Positions 1 to 6,374 of a DNA stretch of 12,274 nucleotides are shown piece by piece. Source of the stretch: Caryophanales bacterium (GTDB lineage Bacteria > Bacillota_I > Bacilli_A > RFN20 > CAG-826); NCBI GenBank assembly GCA_016280685.1, contig JAEEHE010000062.1, positions 1 through 12,274 on the forward strand, given 5' to 3'. The translations under genes and the position numbers were made by a program. The first letter of the stretch is position 1, and each line of letters opens with the position of its first letter. The notes under the pieces were generated by a model. It ran no database searches, had not been told where the DNA came from, and was given only the letters and a program-made list of their open reading frames with translations.

Positions 1-11
1 ATATTAGATAA

Positions 12-797
12 TTATTCATCGATATTTTTAAGAGCCCGATAGAATGTCGCTAAAGATTTGAAACCACACATGACTGCTAGTTCTTGTTTGGTTCCTTTTT
101 TTGCTTGCTCTAATTCTTGGAACTTTTGGATTCTTAAAGAATTGACATAACCTTTAAAAGATGTACCCATGACACTGTTGAATTGTTTGGAAACATATTC
201 CTTTGAATAACCGATAGCGTCAGAGCATGATTTCAGACTTAGATTTTCATCGGTATAGTGATCTTTGATATGCTTAAGCGCGGCAATCACCAATTCGTTT
301 TGTTTACTGATAACCGGTTCTTTAATTTCATATTTCTGTGTAATTAAACGGAATAATTCATTGCATTTCATGAATATTCCATATCGATCATTATTATCAA
401 GATGTTCTTCATACCATTTTGCAATGAAAGCAAAAAGATCTTTGTTTTTCTCCTTGGATAACATTAATTGCGGAAATACTTTTTTATCAAAGAACCAGTG
501 GAATGGCTCGAAATAAGTAGAGGAAAGGACCAAGATATAAGCTTCCGCATCGCAATCATCATAACTATGGGGTTGATAGGAATCGACAAAGAGAATTTCT
601 CCTTCTTTTAATTCGTGAGTTTCTCCATCGACAGTGACGGTTTGAACACCTCTAGTGATGAAAAGAAATTCGATATTTCTATGGAAGTGCGGAGTAGCTT
701 TAATCGTGTATAACTGGGTCTCAGAAAAGACAGTACCGCTTTTCACAAAGTAGCAATAAAAGTTAGCGTCTGCAATCGATTCGTATTCAATAATCAT
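12..797 (-). CDS. AraC-family transcriptional regulator with N-terminal cupin domain
   Basis: A cytosolic one-component regulator, 261 aa from the ATG at 797. The N-terminal part (about residues 25-90) is a cupin-like ligand pocket: a His-rich strand (HFHRNIEF), then a run of short beta strands ending in EGEILFVDSYQPHSY, as in sugar-sensing AraC proteins. The C-terminal 90 residues hold the two helix-turn-helix motifs of the HTH_18 type (LSLKSCSDAIGYSKEYVSKQF, then ELAVMCGFKSLATFYRALK). A TTG at 827 would add ten residues, but neither start has a Shine-Dalgarno sequence. The ATG lies 11 nt after a perfect TATAAT on the same strand (808-813), so I prefer it, as a nearly leaderless transcript. 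The gene diverges from the phosphatase gene. It probably responds to a sugar and controls itself, the phosphatase and/or the transporter operon (inference). The stop is TAA at 12-14. Confidence 0.9.
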   Translation of the reverse strand: MIIEYESIADANFYCYFVKSGTVFSETQLYTIKATPHFHRNIEFLFITRGVQTVTVDGETHELKEGEILFVDSYQPHSYDDCDAEAYILVLSSTYFEPFHWFFDKKVFPQLMLSKEKNKDLFAFIAKWYEEHLDNNDRYGIFMKCNELFRLITQKYEIKEPVISKQNELVIAALKHIKDHYTDENLSLKSCSDAIGYSKEYVSKQFNSVMGTSFKGYVNSLRIQKFQELEQAKKGTKQELAVMCGFKSLATFYRALKNIDE

Positions 798-807
798 ATC
801 TATACTT

Positions 808-813
808 ATTATA
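808..813 (-). promoter_or_regulatory. Predicted -10 box of the AraC regulator gene
   Basis: The minus strand reads TATAAT here, a perfect -10 hexamer. The expected transcription start is near 801, four bases before the ATG at 797. No good -35 hexamer is visible at 15-18 bp spacing; the best are AT-only matches around 829-836, so the promoter may need an activator. A TATTCTA half-site (814-820) abuts the hexamer. Confidence 0.5.
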
Positions 814-820
814 TATTCTA
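814..820 (+). promoter_or_regulatory. TATTCTA half-site overlapping the regulator promoter
   Basis: TATTCTA is the same heptamer that forms the arms of the 19-bp palindromes at 870-888 and 2192-2210. It touches the upstream edge of the -10 box of the divergent AraC gene, where a bound protein could block RNA polymerase. The half-site begins 56 bp from the start of the full palindrome, about five helical turns. Its role as an operator is inferred from position and repetition. Confidence 0.35.
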
Positions 821-869
821 ATTGCAAAATTAAATATTATTTTAAAAGGTGATAAAGTCATTTTGTCTT

Positions 870-888
870 TATTCTATATAATAGAATA
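870..888. promoter_or_regulatory. 19-bp perfect palindrome, candidate operator
   Basis: TATTCTAT-ATA-ATAGAATA: perfect 8-bp arms around a 3-bp centre, in the divergent intergenic region about 73 bp upstream of the regulator ATG and 94 bp upstream of the phosphatase ATG. It shares length and outer seven bases on each side with the palindrome at 2192-2210. The centre contains TATAAT (877-882), but no -35 partner was found. A dimeric regulator is the likely binder; which protein binds is not shown. Confidence 0.5.
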
Positions 889-948
889 CTGTATTATATC
901 ATTTCTTATTATTTAATTTTCATTTAATAATCTAATTATTTATTTATA

Positions 949-976
949 TTGTATTTAAAGAGTCATTAGCTACAAT
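949..976 (+). promoter_or_regulatory. Promoter of the phosphatase gene (leaderless)
   Basis: TTGTAT at 949-954 and TACAAT at 971-976 are separated by 16 bp, a good sigma-70/SigA-type pair. If the -10 box ends at -7, transcription starts at 983, exactly the A of the ATG, so the mRNA would have no 5' leader. This agrees with the absence of any Shine-Dalgarno sequence before 983. Confidence 0.6.
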
Positions 977-982
977 AAAATT

Positions 983-2140
983 ATGAGATTCAAATATCAT
1001 CATCTTCTAGTTTGTGTTTTCGCTATTATCGGGGCATCGTGTCATTTAGGACCTGATCCTTTATCTAAAGAACATATTATTTATCCTGATGGAAAACAAG
1101 AGACAGCTGTCCAGACAATAGATGTCACAATTAAGGATGGTATGGAGATATCAATCCTTCCTTCTGAATGGGTAGATTATTATCATGCAAAGGATTTATT
1201 AGATATTAAGAATTACTATCAAAGTGGTGTGGAGAACACTAAACCCCGATATCCGATTTTAAGATGGACTCATGAATTAGGTTGTTCTAATTATGAAGTG
1301 GTGCTATCTACAAATAAGAAAATGGAACAATCAACCTCATTTATTGCAGGCGAGAATAAATACTTAGAATTACAAGATTTATATGCAGGAACCCATTATT
1401 TTTATCAAATTCAAGCGAAATATGATGATAAAACCATCGTTTCTAAAAGATTTGATTTTAAGACTACCGACTTTATGAGAACCATTGATATTGATGGAGT
1501 CTATAACGCTAGAGATATCGGTAATAAGAAGACTAGAGATGGCAAGATGAAAATCAAACAGGGACTTGTGTATAGAACCGCTAACTTTGATAGTGTGACT
1601 CAATTAGGTGTTCAGCAAGCGATAAATAAATATGGAATCAAAACCGATTTAGATTTAAGAGAACAAGGACCTACGAATAGTCCGTTAGGAAATAGTGTTC
1701 AATATGTGAATAATGGACAGGGTATTTATGGCTCTCCTCTTTATGTTTCCTATGATAGTGGTGTTAATAGCATCGATTATTTTGAACCGATGAGAGATAA
1801 TCTCAAAATGTTCACTAATAAAGATAATTTCCCATTAGCCTTCCACTGCGCAATTGGTAGAGATAGAACTGGCACTTTAGCGACAGTTTTATATCTCATA
1901 TTAAAAATTGATATGAAACAAATCTATATGGATCATTTATGTTCTTTCTATTCAAAAGCTTGTAATACAGAATCTATCGATCTTATCTATGAGCGAATCG
2001 ATACTTTGATATCTTTCTTCAAAGGGAATAGTGATGATGATAAAGATGCTTATAAATACGTAGAGAAATATTGTCTAACTATCGGATTAACAAACGATGA
2101 TATTAAAGCAATCAGAAATAACTTATTAGAAAAGTGCTGA
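983..2140 (+). CDS. Secreted lipoprotein with fibronectin III-like domain and Cys-dependent (tyrosine-type) phosphatase domain
   Basis: A 385-aa surface lipoprotein. Residues 1-20 form a signal peptide ending in GASC, with Cys20 as the probable lipidated residue. Residues about 88-160 look like a fibronectin III-type beta sandwich (RYPILRW, then YAGTHYFYQIQAKY). From residue 165 the sequence follows the Y_phosphatase3/LipA-PtpB type: the entry motif NARDIG (175-180), DLDLRE (222-227), and the P-loop HCAIGRDRTGT with nucleophile Cys289 and Arg295, matching HCX5R. Such enzymes remove phosphate from phosphotyrosine, phosphoinositides or, in related phytases, inositol phosphates; the substrate here is unknown. 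It has its own promoter, no Shine-Dalgarno sequence, and a terminator-like hairpin follows, so it appears to be a single-gene unit beside the sugar operon. The stop is TGA. Confidence is high for the fold and moderate for the beta-sandwich domain. Confidence 0.88.
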   Translation: MRFKYHHLLVCVFAIIGASCHLGPDPLSKEHIIYPDGKQETAVQTIDVTIKDGMEISILPSEWVDYYHAKDLLDIKNYYQSGVENTKPRYPILRWTHELGCSNYEVVLSTNKKMEQSTSFIAGENKYLELQDLYAGTHYFYQIQAKYDDKTIVSKRFDFKTTDFMRTIDIDGVYNARDIGNKKTRDGKMKIKQGLVYRTANFDSVTQLGVQQAINKYGIKTDLDLREQGPTNSPLGNSVQYVNNGQGIYGSPLYVSYDSGVNSIDYFEPMRDNLKMFTNKDNFPLAFHCAIGRDRTGTLATVLYLILKIDMKQIYMDHLCSFYSKACNTESIDLIYERIDTLISFFKGNSDDDKDAYKYVEKYCLTIGLTNDDIKAIRNNLLEKC

Positions 2141-2148
2141 TATTCTAT
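2141..2148 (+). promoter_or_regulatory. TATTCTAT half-site directly after the phosphatase stop codon
   Basis: TATTCTAT begins at the base after the TGA stop and matches the full arm of the 870-888 palindrome. It begins 51 bp before the palindrome at 2192-2210, similar to the 56 bp between 814 and 870. A half-site plus full site for one regulator is inferred. Confidence 0.3.
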
Positions 2149-2172
2149 TGTTTTTTATCTTTATAAAACGAT

Positions 2173-2236
2173 AAATGAGAATGATTTGAAATATTCTACT
2201 GAGTAGAATACACAAAATAGTGCATTCTCATTTTTT
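2173..2236 (+). terminator. Rho-independent-type terminator with nested hairpin
   Basis: AAATGAGAATG (2173-2183) pairs perfectly with CATTCTCATTT (2223-2233), an 11-bp stem whose 3' arm runs into six T residues (2231-2236). The 39-nt interior holds the second palindrome, so the RNA could form a stacked double hairpin. It lies 33 nt after the phosphatase stop and should separate that gene from the operon. The stem has few G-C pairs, and the long loop makes it weaker than a classic terminator. Confidence 0.55.
2192..2210. promoter_or_regulatory. 19-bp perfect palindrome, candidate operator
   Basis: TATTCTACT-G-AGTAGAATA: perfect 9-bp arms around one base, about 127 bp upstream of the operon's first ATG. 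Its outer TATTCTA/TAGAATA arms and total length equal those of the 870-888 site; the central bases differ. That pattern is expected for a conserved binding site rather than a copied segment. It lies within the loop of the terminator hairpin, so it could also work as RNA. Confidence 0.5.
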
Positions 2237-2243
2237 AATATAA

Positions 2244-2306
2244 TTGTCATAAAATATGGTGACTTAATTAATATATTTATAATATTAAAAAGCACAAATA
2301 TATAAT
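2244..2306 (+). promoter_or_regulatory. Candidate promoter region of the uptake operon
   Basis: No single clear promoter stands out. TTGTCA at 2244-2249 is a good -35 box with a poor -10 (ATTAAT, 2267-2272). TATAAT at 2301-2306 is a perfect -10 with no good -35. Weak -35 boxes are common at promoters that need an AraC-type activator. No Shine-Dalgarno sequence precedes the ATG at 2338, so a short leader from the 2301 or 2320 box is plausible. Confidence 0.3.
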
Positions 2307-2330
2307 AAGTTTATAAAACTATAAGTTTTT
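2305..2330. repeat. Short direct and inverted repeats beside the operon start codon
   Basis: ATAAGTTT occurs at 2305-2312 and again at 2321-2328, a 16-bp period. Between them AAACT completes two overlapping perfect inverted repeats: AGTTT-ATA-AAACT (2308-2320) and AAAACT-ATA-AGTTTT (2315-2329). The block ends 7 bp before the ATG at 2338 and contains two possible -10 boxes at its edges: TATAAT 2301-2306 and TATAAG 2320-2325. It may be an operator at the operon promoter or a 5' mRNA structure. The sequence is AT-rich, so chance is possible. Confidence 0.35.
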
Positions 2331-2337
2331 ACTGATT

Positions 2338-3627
2338 ATGAAACTCAAGGTTATTTTAGTCGGATGCGGTGATCGAGCATGTGTCTATGCTCATTTTGGA
2401 GTGCATGAATTCCAAGAGATGGAAATTGTCGCTGCCGTTGATCCTGATGAAGTGAGAAGAGAGTATGTCCATAAGCATTTTAATGTTCCTTTAGATAGAT
2501 GTTATAAAGATATCGATGAAGTCTTATCACAAGGTAAAATCGCTGATGCAGTCATTAATGGAACAATGGATTCCTTGCATATCAAGACCTCGATTCCTTT
2601 CTTAGAACAGGGTTACGATATGTTATTAGAGAAACCGATTACTAATAACGAAGAAGAATTATTAAAACTTGCGAATACCGCGAAAGAACATCATTGCAAA
2701 TTAATGATTTGCCATGTCTTAAGATTCTCTTCTTTCTATCGCGAAATTAAGAAAACTCTTCTAAGTGGCGAAGTGGGAGATATTATAAATATCAACACCA
2801 CAGAAAGAGTGGGTGCTTATCATAGCTCGGTCTCTTATCTAAGAGGCAAATGGAATAGTGAAGCGAAATGCGGTTCCTCCCTCTTGTTAGCGAAGTGCTG
2901 TCATGATTTAGATTTAATCGCCTGGTTTAATAATTCCACTAGACCGATATCTTCTTTCTCTTTAGGTGGCAGAAATTTCTTTAATAGAGATAACGCTCCT
3001 AAAGGATGTGGAGAAAGATGTTTAGTGGATTGCCCTAAAGAAATAAAAGATAAATGCATTTATGATGCGGAATATTTGTATATCAAAAACGATCTTCTTC
3101 CTTGGTATCCCTGGCAATGTACCGGTAAGAATTATCAAGATGTATCGTTAGAAGAAAAGATTGAATCTTTAAAGACTTATAATCCTCATGGTAGATGTAT
3201 TTATAAATGCGATGGTGATTTATTAGATCATCAACAAGTTTTAATCAAATTTAAAGATGGTTCAACTGCCTGCCACACTTTAGTGTTAGGCGCGATGAAA
3301 GCGGATAGAACTATTCATATTATGGGCACTAAAGGGGAAATTGAAGGCGCGGCTTCCGAAGGCAAACTCTATATTAGAACCTTCGATAAAGAATCAGCCG
3401 GTTATAAAGAAAGAGTTGTTAACTTTAATGAAACCCAAGGTGAAACCTGTGGTCACTTCGGTGGAGACAAAGGAATTGTCCAAGACTTTATCGCTTATTT
3501 AACTGATGGTGAGCCAAGTGTTTCCACAACCATGATTGATGATTCTATCGTTGGTCACCTTATGGTGTACGATGCGGATTTATCGATCAAAACGGGATTA
3601 CCAGTCCCTTTTAAACACGAGGTGTAA
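2338..3627 (+). CDS. Gfo/Idh/MocA-family oxidoreductase with Cys-rich insertion
   Basis: A 429-aa cytosolic NAD(P)-dependent oxidoreductase, first gene of the operon. The N-terminus is a Rossmann fold (LKVILVGCGDRA, then AAVDPD), followed by the family's EKPI motif with Lys99. The segment LLLAKCCHDLDLIAW carries His189 and Asp192 at the positions of the usual catalytic HxxD; Lys186 fits a variant subfamily. An insertion follows with Cys224, 228, 232 and 240, then Cys261, 287 and 291, suggesting a metal site or disulfides. At 429 aa it is longer than the usual 330-380. Family members oxidise or reduce sugars, inositols and related polyols; the substrate cannot be named. The start gives a complete Rossmann strand but has no Shine-Dalgarno sequence. 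The next ATG is two bases past the stop, with GAGGTG inside this gene's end. Confidence 0.9.
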   Translation: MKLKVILVGCGDRACVYAHFGVHEFQEMEIVAAVDPDEVRREYVHKHFNVPLDRCYKDIDEVLSQGKIADAVINGTMDSLHIKTSIPFLEQGYDMLLEKPITNNEEELLKLANTAKEHHCKLMICHVLRFSSFYREIKKTLLSGEVGDIININTTERVGAYHSSVSYLRGKWNSEAKCGSSLLLAKCCHDLDLIAWFNNSTRPISSFSLGGRNFFNRDNAPKGCGERCLVDCPKEIKDKCIYDAEYLYIKNDLLPWYPWQCTGKNYQDVSLEEKIESLKTYNPHGRCIYKCDGDLLDHQQVLIKFKDGSTACHTLVLGAMKADRTIHIMGTKGEIEGAASEGKLYIRTFDKESAGYKERVVNFNETQGETCGHFGGDKGIVQDFIAYLTDGEPSVSTTMIDDSIVGHLMVYDADLSIKTGLPVPFKHEV

Positions 3628-3629
3628 GT

Positions 3630-6374
3630 ATGAGAAAACGTAGATTTGTCACAATGTTATCTTTATTAACTACGTTCATGGCGGCATCTTTGTTATGTCA
3701 TAAGATGACCCCTATTTCCGTAGAGGCCGCGAGTGATGTGGCTGCTGTTCCTATCACTGTGCAGATGAGAAGTGGTGGCAGTGGTTTTAATTATCTCGTG
3801 GTTTTAGATGAAAACATTTCCGCTTACGATTCCCCTGTTGGAATTAGTAATTTCTCTAACTATAACGCCCCTAGTTATATCAATATTTATACTTCTAAAA
3901 ATAGTGAACCTATCCCCTTATCTAGCATCATCACTAGTGGGGAATGGAAAATTAATCAATGGCAGTCTCGTGGTGTCATGTTCCCTATTAGTGATATCAA
4001 TTATCAAACTTATAATGGTGCGACTGTATACGCGATAGAAATATTAGAAGGCTGTACTTATCCAAGCACTAGTTTGCAGAGATTAGTGGTCAATAATACC
4101 AAGATGTATATCAACCAAAATTATGGTGATCAAAGTCATATTAATGAAGCATTTGAATGGTCGGAAAAAGTTATCTATGAACGTTCTGATCAAGTTATCG
4201 ATTTAGATGGTGCCCAATTACGTGGCGATGTCGATGGGGAATTATTCTATTTCTGTTTACGCTCCCCCGCTTATTTTGAGCAAGAATATATCGAATACGC
4301 TGATATAGATGTCCTCAATGCTTTTGATAAAGTTAAATTATATTTATCTAGCGAAGATGAAGGAAAGACATTAAGAGAAGTTACTTCTACTTATCAAGGC
4401 TGTCAAAATAGATGGACAAGTACTTGTTTCCATTTCCGTTTTTCCGGTGAAGAATACGAACAATATAATGGCTCTTCCGTTTATAAAATAACTGTGGAAC
4501 AAGGTGCAGAATTAATTCTCAACAACAAGATAGTGACTGTTGGACAAAGTTATACCTTTAAAAATAATCACTATCATGATGATGATTATAAATATGGTTC
4601 CTTTGAATTTGTTCCCGTTATTGAACCAAGTGATCAAACTATCGATTTGTTCGGCGCAGAAGTGAGAGCGGATCCCGGTGGTAATTTATATTTTATCGAT
4701 GTGAAATCATCTTTATATTTAGATAATCCTCCCGTGGAATATCCTAATGTTAATCAATATATCAACGCCTATGACAAGATCATTATTTATTTAAGCGAAG
4801 AAGACGAAGGACATACCTTAGGAGAAATCACTTCTTTACGAAATGCCGTGCAAAATATGTGGAATTCGCAGAGTTTTATGTTCTATTTAACTGCGGAAGA
4901 ATACGAAATCTATAATGGTACGACCATCTATCGTATTAAGGTTTTAGAAGATTGTGAACTCATCTATGGAAATAAAGTTTGCAAGGTCACAAGAGGTATT
5001 GATTTAGTCAATTCTGAATATGGGGTTGAGAGTGCGAAGAATGAAGCATTTAATTTCGTGCCATATGTTCCTCCTATTAAGGAACCCATCTCTTTAAGAG
5101 GCGCACAAGTGAGAGGCGATGTTGATCTAGAACTTTATTTTATCGATTTCATCTCTGATATCTATTACGGCACTGAGGAAATAGAATTTGCTAGTTTAAG
5201 CGGCATCAATGCCTATGACAATATCAAAGTCTTCTTAAGTGAAGACGATGAAGGAACATTATTAAAAGATGTGACTTCTTTAAGAAGAGGCGTACAGAAC
5301 AAATGGACATCCTTTTCCTTCATGTTTGCATTAACGGAAGAAGAATTTGAAATTTATAACGGCACGACTATCTACGCGTTGGAAGTCAAAGCGAACACGG
5401 AATTCTTCGTCGGTAGTGCAAAAGCAAAAATCGATAGAAATTATCGCTTTGTGAACACTGATTACGGTAAAGCATCCGCGAAATACGAAGCCTTTAACTT
5501 CCGTTTAGATGTTACAGAATTAAAGGAATTCGGTAATGTTTCGATGATGAATATTCATAATCGTATGGATAAGGATAGTGGTCATCGTTGGTTAATGTTC
5601 TTATTTGAAGAAAACATTTATAGTGTCAATTTGAACGTCAGTAACTGGATTGAAAAATTAAATTTCTTAGACAATATTCTCATCTATCCAGCACCAGATA
5701 GTAAACCATATTCACTTAGAGATATTTATAATCCTAACGAAGATGGAGTCACTCTTCGTATGTTCGGAGAACTCAATATGCTCGGCATCTCTATTCTTAA
5801 CGATAAAGAGAATGATGAATATCTATATTCCGGAAATAAGATGTATATGATTCAGCTTAATGAAGGCACAGAAATACCGACTTATGAAAATGGTGAAGCC
5901 GGATATCGCGTCATTGATGAAAAGATTGTTCTTATGAATAGTGAATATGGAATGACCGGTGAAATTCCTAATTCAATAGATGATTCTGGCCGACCCAGAT
6001 TATATGAAGAATGGAACCTCAATTGGACGATTATCCGTTGTTATGCGACATTTACAGTCGTGGGTATCGAAGGATTATCATTCCCAGATATGAATCTACA
6101 ACCTGGTCAAAGAGTGTCTTTAGATTACTTTAAACAAGAAGGATATGACTTAGTAGTCACCACTAAAGATAGCGAAAGAGTTTATCGATATATTATCGGC
6201 ACAAATCACAATGTTGATTTTATTCTTACTTATACACCCGCAAGTCCTCAACCAGAGGCCAAGAAGGGTTGTGGTGGGGAATTAATCACCTCTGCTATTA
6301 TCGTGCCTGCATTGGCCTGTTCTCTATTAACTTTGTTAATTGTTCTTAGAAAGAAGAAAGGAGAAACATTATGA
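3630..6374 (+). CDS. Large surface protein with about 148-aa repeats and Gly-Cys-Gly-Gly/TM/basic C-terminal anchor
   Basis: A 914-aa exported protein that I cannot assign to a named family. Residues 1 to about 35 are a signal peptide (basic start, hydrophobic core, cleavage near VEAA). Residues 40-633 contain four tandem units of about 148-150 aa, the last three closest to each other. Shared motifs are GAxxRxDxxxxLYF, INAYDxIxxYLSEDDEG, TSLRxxVQNxW, EEYEIYNGTTIY, and a closing NxxYG...EAFNF. Residues 634 to about 800 are a divergent fifth unit, followed by a short beta-rich domain (about 805-875). The C-terminus is KKGCGGE (878-884), one membrane helix (885-906) and RKKK (907-910), which should anchor it outside the membrane. 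The beta-rich repeats suggest binding of a glycan or host ligand (inference). GAGGTG at 3619-3624 supports the start. The stop overlaps the next ATG by four bases (ATGA). Confidence 0.85.
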   Translation: MRKRRFVTMLSLLTTFMAASLLCHKMTPISVEAASDVAAVPITVQMRSGGSGFNYLVVLDENISAYDSPVGISNFSNYNAPSYINIYTSKNSEPIPLSSIITSGEWKINQWQSRGVMFPISDINYQTYNGATVYAIEILEGCTYPSTSLQRLVVNNTKMYINQNYGDQSHINEAFEWSEKVIYERSDQVIDLDGAQLRGDVDGELFYFCLRSPAYFEQEYIEYADIDVLNAFDKVKLYLSSEDEGKTLREVTSTYQGCQNRWTSTCFHFRFSGEEYEQYNGSSVYKITVEQGAELILNNKIVTVGQSYTFKNNHYHDDDYKYGSFEFVPVIEPSDQTIDLFGAEVRADPGGNLYFIDVKSSLYLDNPPVEYPNVNQYINAYDKIIIYLSEEDEGHTLGEITSLRNAVQNMWNSQSFMFYLTAEEYEIYNGTTIYRIKVLEDCELIYGNKVCKVTRGIDLVNSEYGVESAKNEAFNFVPYVPPIKEPISLRGAQVRGDVDLELYFIDFISDIYYGTEEIEFASLSGINAYDNIKVFLSEDDEGTLLKDVTSLRRGVQNKWTSFSFMFALTEEEFEIYNGTTIYALEVKANTEFFVGSAKAKIDRNYRFVNTDYGKASAKYEAFNFRLDVTELKEFGNVSMMNIHNRMDKDSGHRWLMFLFEENIYSVNLNVSNWIEKLNFLDNILIYPAPDSKPYSLRDIYNPNEDGVTLRMFGELNMLGISILNDKENDEYLYSGNKMYMIQLNEGTEIPTYENGEAGYRVIDEKIVLMNSEYGMTGEIPNSIDDSGRPRLYEEWNLNWTIIRCYATFTVVGIEGLSFPDMNLQPGQRVSLDYFKQEGYDLVVTTKDSERVYRYIIGTNHNVDFILTYTPASPQPEAKKGCGGELITSAIIVPALACSLLTLLIVLRKKKGETL
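3747..5528 (+). repeat. Four tandem protein repeat units of about 148 aa
   Basis: Unit boundaries judged from recurring motifs: about 3747-4193 (divergent), 4194-4637, 4638-5084 and 5085-5528, giving 149, 148, 149 and 148 codons. Units 2-4 begin with an (I)DL/ISL-GA-x-x-R motif and end with EAFNF or its equivalent (SFEF in unit 2). A weaker fifth unit follows from 5529. Similarity is clear in protein but modest in DNA, so the duplications are old. Confidence 0.8.

Noticed and set aside
265..516. Plus-strand 83-codon open frame opposite the AraC gene, and similar short opposite-strand frames elsewhere
   Set aside because: They lie wholly inside well-supported genes, lack ribosome sites and show no recognisable protein character.
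798..827. TTG start adding ten residues to the AraC regulator
   Set aside because: No ribosome site precedes it and a perfect -10 box lies inside the added segment; the ATG at 797 is preferred, though not proven.
877..882. TATAAT within the first palindrome as the phosphatase promoter
   Set aside because: No acceptable -35 at 16-18 bp, and it would leave a 94-nt leader without a ribosome site. The pair at 949/971 is better.
893..898. Minus-strand TATAAT as an upstream promoter of the regulator
   Set aside because: The -35 region is poor and the resulting long leader has no ribosome site; 808-813 fits the start codon better. A second weak promoter cannot be excluded.
909..932. Apparent inverted repeat of ATTATTTAAT and ATTTAATAAT
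   Set aside because: The copies are mirror-like rather than reverse complements (two mismatches) in very AT-rich DNA, so probably composition.
2138..2140. Possible TGA recoding to Trp, as in some Mollicutes
   Set aside because: TGA ends the phosphatase gene and the repeat-protein gene at natural lengths, and Trp is encoded by TGG throughout.
3630..6374. Reading the C-terminal tail as an LPXTG sortase signal
   Set aside because: No LPXTG-like pentapeptide precedes the helix; the conserved-looking element is KKGCGG.
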